A stretch of DNA of 64,000 nt from Owenia fusiformis (taxonomy: Eukaryota; Annelida; Polychaeta; Sabellida; Oweniidae). The position numbers were made by a program, and so were the translations under genes. Shown in pieces: positions 56,541-64,000 of the stretch (positions are counted from its first letter, which is position 1; each line of letters begins with the position of its first letter). Under the pieces are notes generated by a model. It ran no database searches. It was not told the origin of the DNA and saw only the letters and a program-made list of their open reading frames with translations. The stretch spans positions 30,251,001-30,315,000 of the forward strand of contig CAIIXF020000012.1 of the NCBI GenBank assembly GCA_903813345.2, read 5' to 3'.

Positions 56541-58479
56541 ATGAAAACCTTATAGAAAGACAAGAAAAGTGAAGAAAAATTGAAAAAATACCAGTCCAGT
56601 CCTTTGCCCAGGTCCAAGTCAAGTGTAGGTCCAAACACTATATAAAATAGAGAATATTGCTTGGTTATAAGAAGTGTCTATTTGTAAGAATCTCTTGTAA
56701 TCAGCAGTAATCAGCAAAAATACTCAGTACATATAAACAGAGACATTACAGAGACAATACTCGCTGCATATATGGAACACTCTGTATATTCAGGTATTGC
56801 TCCTCTTTATTTGTAGAACAGCGCATATAAGCACTGATTATATGTGAAGTTAAGAATACTCAAATATATGCAAACGCAATACTTTGTAAGTGTGCAATAT
56901 AGTCACACATTATAATTGCTTCTTTCTGACTATATTAAGCTATTTCTAAGTTACACTGCTCATTTTATAACTGAGCATACAAATAAAAAACAGAATATTT
57001 GTGCTTATTTTTCTTTTAAGCATGATAAAACAATACAACAAAAGAATGTAAGAACCGTCCGTAGTTCTTAATGAATATGACTTTACCTGTGTATAATAAG
57101 CAACTAGATGGATTTTGAAATGATCTATTCTTACTATAATTATGATTTTGGACACCTTTACAGTCGCGCCAGAAAAGAGAGATCTTCCTTGTAGTTATCA
57201 AACGTTGCTAATAAAAATAGCTTGTGCAAACACGTGTTTTGTATGGATATCGCCCCCCCCCCCCCTGACGGAAAGCTGGCTACACCGCTGAACTTGTTAT
57301 CTCTACTTTCAGAGTCAATGCAACCTAATTCTTCCTGAGAAGGTATTATTATTTAAAATTGACAACCTGTTAACACCGTTTGTATTAAATCTTGGATTAT
57401 GCATGGGAATTCAAGTTTTTACTTTTTCAAATCGCTGTTTTGATTGTTTCCAATTCCTCATGATCAAAGCAAATGGAAGTCTAGACTCTTTTGGTGTTGT
57501 TTTCGATTTCAATTATAATCCACAAATCAATTCAGAATCATAAAATATAAATCACTGGCGCAACGTCCAACAGCTTTTAATCCGCTTAATAAGTTATCAA
57601 AACACATTCTTGCCTTTGAATTAAAGCCCATGTTAAATTCTTCCCGGTAAAGTCGGTATTTAAAAAAAATTATAACAGGTAATGGAATCGAAAGAAGATT
57701 TCATAGTGTTTATGTTTCAATCAGTGTTGATTTCATTGTCTTATATAACTCATTTACATGAGTTTTCTATTCCCGATGCTTGGTCATAGTTTGCCCGGAT
57801 AGTTTGTTCATAATAAATTGATTTAAGTTTAAATAGAAAATAAATATAGTATTCTTATTTGAATTTTAAAAACTGGGTATCAAAAAGCCGGCTTTTTAAC
57901 TTCAGTTTGAAACTGGCTTTTTTAATCCTGCTTTTTCAGAACTATAGATTGTAAATGCGGTTGCCTTCGTAATGTTTCGGTGCAGTTTTGTGAATCAAAA
58001 TATCATTTTTTGATAATTTGATAATATGAGAAGGAAGACAAAACCCGGGAATCAACAGTTATACAGGCTACATTCTGTCTCATTATCTATGTCATGATCA
58101 TTATAACATAATTCCCATATCTGTTTACGGCTGGGTGAAGGTTCGCATGGGCGTAGCCAAGGCGGGGGGAACATGTGCGCTTGCATTCCCCACCCTCTCA
58201 AAAAGAAAAAGCAATTTTGCAAAATATGAAAAAAACATTGACATTGACATCCAGAAATTCCGGGGGTAAACGCCGTTCCGGGCCTCGCTTCGTTCGCATT
58301 GATGCAAACCCAAGAAATCTCACCCCCTGAACAATTGCTGACTCTGCCCCTGGTTCAAATAGTGCTTATAAGGTTAGCCATTTTGTGAAATCAAATGAGA
58401 TAACCTTGACACTAAACTCTATATTCTACATGATCTTTGCATGAAATATCAATTGCGTTTAATATAAACTTTTCTGAAA

Positions 58480-58716
58480 GTACGTGAGCCCTCCTCCCCC
58501 AGGCAAAAGCTGGCAACGAGCCTGTAATATGAGCCCGGGAATATGATGAATTGCCACAGTACGTGAGCCCTCCTCCCCCAGGCAAAAGCTGGCAACGAGC
58601 CTGTAATATGAGCCCGGGAATATGATGAATTGCCACAGTACTTGAGCCCTCCTCCCCCTGGCAAAAGCTGGCAACGAGCCTGTAATACGAGCCCGGGAAT
58701 ATGATGAATTGCCACA
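58480..58716 (+). repeat. 79 bp tandem repeat, exactly 3 copies
   Basis: Units start gtacgtgagccctcctcccc at 58480, 58559 and 58638 and end atgatgaattgccaca. The copies differ at about three positions in total, so the expansion is recent. The word ggcaaaagctggcaacgagcc resembles an end of the GTAGCCAG transposon family, so the array may have grown from a transposon end. Confidence 0.95.
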
Positions 58717-61619
58717 GTCTTCTCAATCGTGTAATAAGATATAAGGGGACATACATTACTCAGGTGACTTTACTGAGTTAAACTTGCAAAAAATATATTT
58801 CATTTTATCAGAGATAGCCTTGTTTCTATTTCGAATTGGGTCTTGCTTTGTTTCTCATTTCCAAATATATTCACGAAATTTGAAAGATTCGGTATGCTCA
58901 GTTGATAATAAAGATAAAGAAACGGCCACATTTATTGCAACTGTTTCATTTGACAGATCAATTAATAAGTTTTGTGCATGGTAGAGCAAACTTACAAAAA
59001 TACCTTTTGACATGCCAGAGCAATATACAAAACTTTAATCCCTTATTATTTAATTCTTGCAAATGAGTTAAGTTCTCACTAATATTAATCCGTTTGTTAG
59101 AGTTATTATATGGATTAATTTCTACAGCCGGTAGTTCTAATTTCCGCATAAAATTATTTTTCAAGGTAAGTTTTACATGTATGTAATGATTGTATAGCCC
59201 CCGTGCTACATTGTATAATTAAATTTCTGTTAAATTCAGAAATTAACCGATTATCTCTGAAGGAATACAAACGGTAGTTCAACATTTTTAAGAATATAAA
59301 AAGGCGGGCATGGATACCACGGGGGGGGGCTTAGCTAGATTATTATCAGATGTTTGTATTGTTCACTTCTAAGGATGTTATTTTAGCAAGTAATGCAATC
59401 AGACGGCTTTTGTTCAATGGTGTTACTTATAATTAGTGCTGTGATGATTTTTAAATCCATGGGAAAGTAATACCTGAGATCAAGGCATTTGTTGAAATAA
59501 AATATTGAGATTTTTAATACCAATAACCCTTTCAATAATTATATACATCTAGCTTATTTGTGAGTTTTATCTACTGCTTCTTCTAGCATCTGGGTTCCTA
59601 GTAAATTATGGTGTAAAGTAAATAAGGTTTTTGACTTGTAATACGTCATGTACGTGTACTTATTCACAATCTTTATCCCCGATTAAAGCTTTAATGATCG
59701 CAAAATAATAAACAAATGTATCAAAATATTGAAAACTCAATATTACATGTCAAATGACAGCTATTATTATGTGAAAATGTGAGTAAGATACAATCACTAC
59801 ATCTGCAAATACATGTATGCAATATATCTCGTATGCGAGATCGCATTTAAACTTGATTGATTTAAATTGATTAAATGTCTGAAAAAGAGCTTTAATGATG
59901 TTTTGTTTAAATCATGGTAAATGGCTTTCGAAACATTTGATTGCAACACATATTTCAGTTTGGAACAAAATACTCAACCGGGCCGATGAATCGCAGCAAA
60001 TGTGACCTAGGCATTAGCGAGGAAAATACATTTGACCCAATAATCCCTTGCTGAATCCCTATATAGATAAGATATATCAAGGCCTACACAAATATTAAAT
60101 AAGGGTTCCAACAAACACTTTATCAGTAATATTAACAACTAAATAAGCCATTTATCTGATTAGATTATGTCTATCAATTTCTTGATTGCAGATTATTAAA
60201 GATATATTATGTCGGGAGGGTGTCCAAGATTAATACAATTCTCAAATCACCAGAATGTCATTCAGATTTAATCCTATGAATAAGCTTATTATTTGAAATT
60301 AAAACTGAATACATAAAAAGTGAATTATTAGTTTGTATTTTGAATGCCAAGAATGAAAAGGTAATTCTATACAAATCACGAATGCTTCTCCAAACATCCG
60401 GCCACAATTGTGCAATTGTGTCAGGTAATTAGCACTGTTTATGTTTAGATTACTTATTAGAGATGTCAAATCATGGGTTCATCAACACAGCATTATGCTT
60501 GTTCAATATAGCAGCAAAATGTTGCAGAATTTAGTCTTTCATGTTTTAACAATATCTATTGTTATTGAATAACTGAAGATGAGGGGAGGGTGGATATTGA
60601 GCAAGCTGCATGTCTCCGAGCTATGATGCACAGGTAATGATCGTACGTGACATGCACAAAGGTGGTTGACATTTTGCCTTGCTTTGCTTGCTCTACGAGT
60701 AGTCAATAAATATAAAGCCATGCGGTGAGAATGTCTACACATTGGCGCAATTTAGCCAGACAGTCGTTTGCTCCACGCTGGACCCAGGAACACGACGAAG
60801 CCTCTCGTAAGTTAAAGTTTAGCTTGCTTTTTATTTCTCTTAATGGATAGATGATTGAGTTTTGATATAAGTAGGTTCGATGAATAAAAAAATACAATAA
60901 AGACACTTGGCAAATTGTTGTAAATATAAGACTTGGCATTGATTTTGATAATTTAATTAATTGATTGTCTTGGATGGTCTATTATACTGTATGGCTGAAC
61001 AGTATGCTATAAACTGGTGTCTTTGTACCATTGATTAAAATACACAGTAGTGTCTATGTACTTTCAGAGCAGTGTCTCCAGAGCAGTGTATTTGTGTGCA
61101 GTGACAAATTTCTTGCAAAATAAAAACCATGTGATAGCTGAATTTACATAGATATTGAGAAACTTGTAGAAGAATGGAGTTTGAATGGGGAAAGCAGATT
61201 TCGGTATCGTACGAGAATTTTCTACCGGAAGACAGGCCATATCTAACTACAAAAACACAGTTTTCAAGATCGAGCAATATGCATACATTGATTTGGAGCA
61301 TACGTTCGCACCATTTTAAAGATAGAAATATAATGTTACATCATGTACAATGCAATGTAAATATATTTGTTTAGCAGTATACAGGTTTGGCCAAAACATA
61401 ATAATCCTATTTATATCCATCAAAATGTTTCATCATATTTTTTTAGTATTGAACATCATATCCTTGTTTTTGAAAATGATTTTCGTTTCCTGATGTATTT
61501 AAGAAATTTAAAATAAATTATAAAAACGTAAAAGCTGTTTGTGTGCAATTTTTTCTAACTTGTGTTAACGCGTATATTCAGTTTTAACTACCGTTTATCC
61601 CTAGGTCGATGCCCAATTC

Positions 61620-62120
61620 ACAAAACAGCGTCTACCAGTCCTCCTAAATAAGCAAAAATATGCATATCTTGTGCTGCATATGATCTTAAAGGAATGCCAA
61701 ATATACCGATCTTGACTCAATATATGCTAATGTAGTTAGTTTATATTCTCGTACATGTCTCAATATAATCACATGCTGCATATCACTTATCTCAAAATAT
61801 GCAGGAATACTCATGAAAAATGGCATATATGCAGATCAGATGCAAATATAAGCAGTGTCAATTTCTATATATACACTGTATCTAGTATGCTCAACTGCTT
61901 ATATTTGTCTTTTCCAAATAAGCAGGTATATGCAGTTTCAGCGCTGCATATAATCACAAGTAAACAGCAAATATGCAAAGTATGTCTGAATATAAGCAAA
62001 TATACTCAGTGACAGTACCCGTATATTCAGTCAGTATTCTCTGTGGATGTTTGTTATATGCAGCTGCATATATTTGTGTTCCATATATGCAGTTATTGTC
62101 TGCGTTCTGTCAGTGATGAT
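61620..62120. repeat. TGCATAT-rich cryptic repeat
   Basis: Short words atatgcag, tgcatat and aagcaaata recur at irregular spacing on both strands. A similar but shorter region is at about 56690-56900 (gctgcatatatgg, cagcgcatataagc). No clear period or ends. Confidence 0.5.
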
Positions 62121-62334
62121 TACTGTTTATAACATGCAATTCGAAGCAAATAAACACCAGAATTGCTCGTTATTTGCAAGCAATATTCGTTTTTTTATAC
62201 AGTGAAATCTAGTCCAGGACCTAGGTCAAAATCTAGGTCAAATTCAAAGTTTTTCCTTATTTTTGCGATTTTGACACTATATTTCAATTATATTCTTCAA
62301 AATGGTGTATACATGTAGCCAAGAGTGTTCTTAT

Positions 62335-62560
62335 AGTGTTAGCCTTTAGCCGTCAGGAAGTATTTTGACCCACTTTTGAGATATGGTGTCCGGAAAGTAG
62401 GTCAAAATCAAAGGTTCTCGAAATTAACGTTTGAGTTATGAATGAAGAATAGAATTTTCTCAGGAATCCAAATCTGCAAACCAAATTTCGATCCAACTTC
62501 CGGGTCGGAAGTTATGGCGTTTAAAATATCGAGAAAAATCGATCAGATGGTATCCTGATA
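62335..62560 (+). repeat. Dispersed repeat, copy 2 of 3
   Basis: tagcctttagccgtcaggaa, gagatatggtgtccggaaag and caaatctgcaaaccaaattt match 56195-56540 and 63255-63470 in the same order and orientation. Confidence 0.85.
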
Positions 62561-62587
62561 GAAAGTCAAGAGAAAAGAAAATATTGA

Positions 62588-62700
62588 AAAATTCCCATCC
62601 TTCCTTCCTATTCTTTTCTATCCTATCCATCCTATTCTATCTCATCGTTCCTTCCCATTCCATCCTATCCTTCCATCCTATTTCATCCATTCATTCAACT
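62588..62700 (+). repeat. Pyrimidine-rich CATCC/TTCC simple repeat
   Basis: About 110 bp of ccttccttcctattc, tatcctatccatcc and similar words, with few purines other than A. Confidence 0.85.
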
Positions 62701-63254
62701 TTTTCTGGATGACTCAGCTTATTATTCTGGATGACTCGGCTTAAAAAAGTCTAGATCTGGAGTCTGAAATTGAACTTGTTCAATTTCCTAGGTCTAGTTA
62801 TTCTTCTAAACACGTTTTCTCCATTACCATAAGGTATCCAATAAAGACCATTATACAGTTCATTTAGGTTCAGTATCTAGTTGGTAGGAAATTGGGTCAA
62901 ATTTTTATCTAGGTCAAAGGTCAAGAACTAGGTCAAATCCAGTACTTTGTCACTTTTTTCAATTTTCTCGGTCGTCCTTCAATATTTTCGATCCGGTTTT
63001 TTTCATTGGGTTCCTTATAAAAAAGTAGGGGAACATCGTCGACTTAGTTTTTTGATATCTCAAACCGATTTCGAGATATTAGTGTCCGAAAACAAAGTCC
63101 GAAAAAAAGTTAGGAAATTTTTAAATATAAAAAGTAATTTATTTCAGTTTTCACTACAAATTTACAACATTATACAGGCTTTATTTTCTGCAATTCTGAC
63201 ACTACGTGTACTTTCAAAACATTCTTCGAAATTTGCTATTCCGATAGATAAAAG

Positions 63255-63470
63255 TAAGCTAATAGTGATAGCATTTTGCCGTCAGAAAGTATTTTGACCC
63301 GTTTGTGAGATATGGTGTCCGGAAGGAAGGTCAAAATAAAAAACTTTTCAAATTTAATGTGTGAGTTATGGAATAATAGTAGAATTTTCTCAGAAATCCG
63401 AATCTGAAAACCAAATTTTGATCCGACTTCTGGTTCGGAAGCTATGGCGTTTTGAAAGCTCAAAAATCGC
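63255..63470 (+). repeat. Dispersed repeat, copy 3 of 3
   Basis: gcattttgccgtcagaaagt, gagatatggtgtccggaagg and cgaatctgaaaaccaaattt; the same order as the other two copies. Confidence 0.85.
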
Positions 63471-64000
63471 TAAATTTGGTGCCCTATGTTAATTCAATGG
63501 GAAAAAAAGATTTTTTGAAGTGTAAAATACGAGATATAGACTAAGTGCAGCTAAACATAATGGAAGCCCATAAAACAGATGTGAGTTATCACGGTGTTAT
63601 AGCATGACGGTTACGCCACCTCTGAAAACGAGGTTGGACGGCTACGTTCACTGATTTATCCAATAAAATGGCCGCGATGGAAGAGAAAACTAGGGTTGGT
63701 GCATTTTTTTCTACTACTGTGTATCAATGAAAGGATGAAAGATTTATGGAAGCGTCGCATTCGGTGATGCATTCAGTAATGTATATTTTGAACGTAGTCT
63801 TTGCAAATTAATGCCCGGGGATAACATGAAATAAGAGAAAAACTGTCGAGTTTGAAATTCAAAACTTCACAAAAATTTAGTAATTTGTTTATTTTTGTTG
63901 TTAGGGCATGGTCTACATTGCCTAAAACCCTTGTGGTATATAGATGTAACCTACATACGATCACATAAAGCCAATTGAGCATTGGAAACCACCTAATGTG

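Larger units (their letters stand above)
55931..64000. other. Intergenic region, repeats only
   Basis: I find no supported exon, tRNA or rRNA. The contents I can name are the three-copy GTCAG(A/G)AAGTATTT repeat, a 79 bp tandem repeat, a pyrimidine-rich simple repeat and TGCATAT-rich DNA, listed separately. A fragment with gggcgtagccaaggcggggg at 58147-58170 resembles the GTAGCCAG transposon family. Confidence 0.55.

Noticed and set aside
55931-64000. tRNA or other RNA genes
   Set aside because: I looked for cloverleaf-type A and B box words and saw none I could support; a tRNAscan run would decide.

Overview
This is a 64 kb stretch of animal nuclear DNA. It is AT-rich, has long introns with ordinary GT/AG junctions, and is crowded with short inverted-repeat transposons, minisatellites and simple repeats. 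A sperm CatSper-targeting C2 protein, fibrinogen-related secreted proteins, RING plus beta-propeller proteins and a Ty3/Gypsy element together suggest a marine invertebrate with external fertilisation. I cannot name the phylum from the sequence. Positions 35501-36000 are an assembly gap of N.

Layout. 1-1145 is a minisatellite. 3391-3567 (-) is a Met/His-rich exon that could be the N-terminus of a CTR1-type copper transporter whose remainder lies off the left edge. 3.8-8.0 kb is a field of miniature transposons, several with clear ends. 8268-9842 (+) is an intronless gene for a C2CD6/CATSPERT-like protein. 11145-35082 (-) is one large gene for an SH3-SH3-SH3-SH2 adaptor. I traced twelve exons by splice sites and codon phase, with one short exon probably missing. 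Its roughly 12 kb last intron holds two inverted copies of a VNTR element, a 4 kb foldback element and a pogo/Tigger-like MITE.

36184-41865 and 44025-49351 are a direct duplication of about 5.5 kb. Each copy carries a RING/NHL-like gene (-) head-to-head with a five-exon fibrinogen-related protein gene (+). The RING gene is intact in the left copy and broken in the right one. The two secreted proteins are nearly identical except in the C-terminal third of the fibrinogen domain, where differences cluster. That pattern fits an expanding immune-type recognition locus. Between the copies lies a 1.1 kb foldback element made from a decayed Tc1/mariner transposon.

50356-55687 is a complete, young Ty3/Gypsy LTR retrotransposon. 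Its LTRs look identical, its target duplication is 5 bp, and it sits inside a tandem satellite. One extra base in an A run breaks the pol frame near the end of RNase H. 55.9-64 kb holds dispersed repeats and no gene I can support.

The genes do not form one pathway. Two themes recur: candidate innate-recognition genes (secreted lectin-like proteins plus RING proteins) and a tyrosine-motif-rich signalling adaptor. Functional roles are inferred from domain families only.
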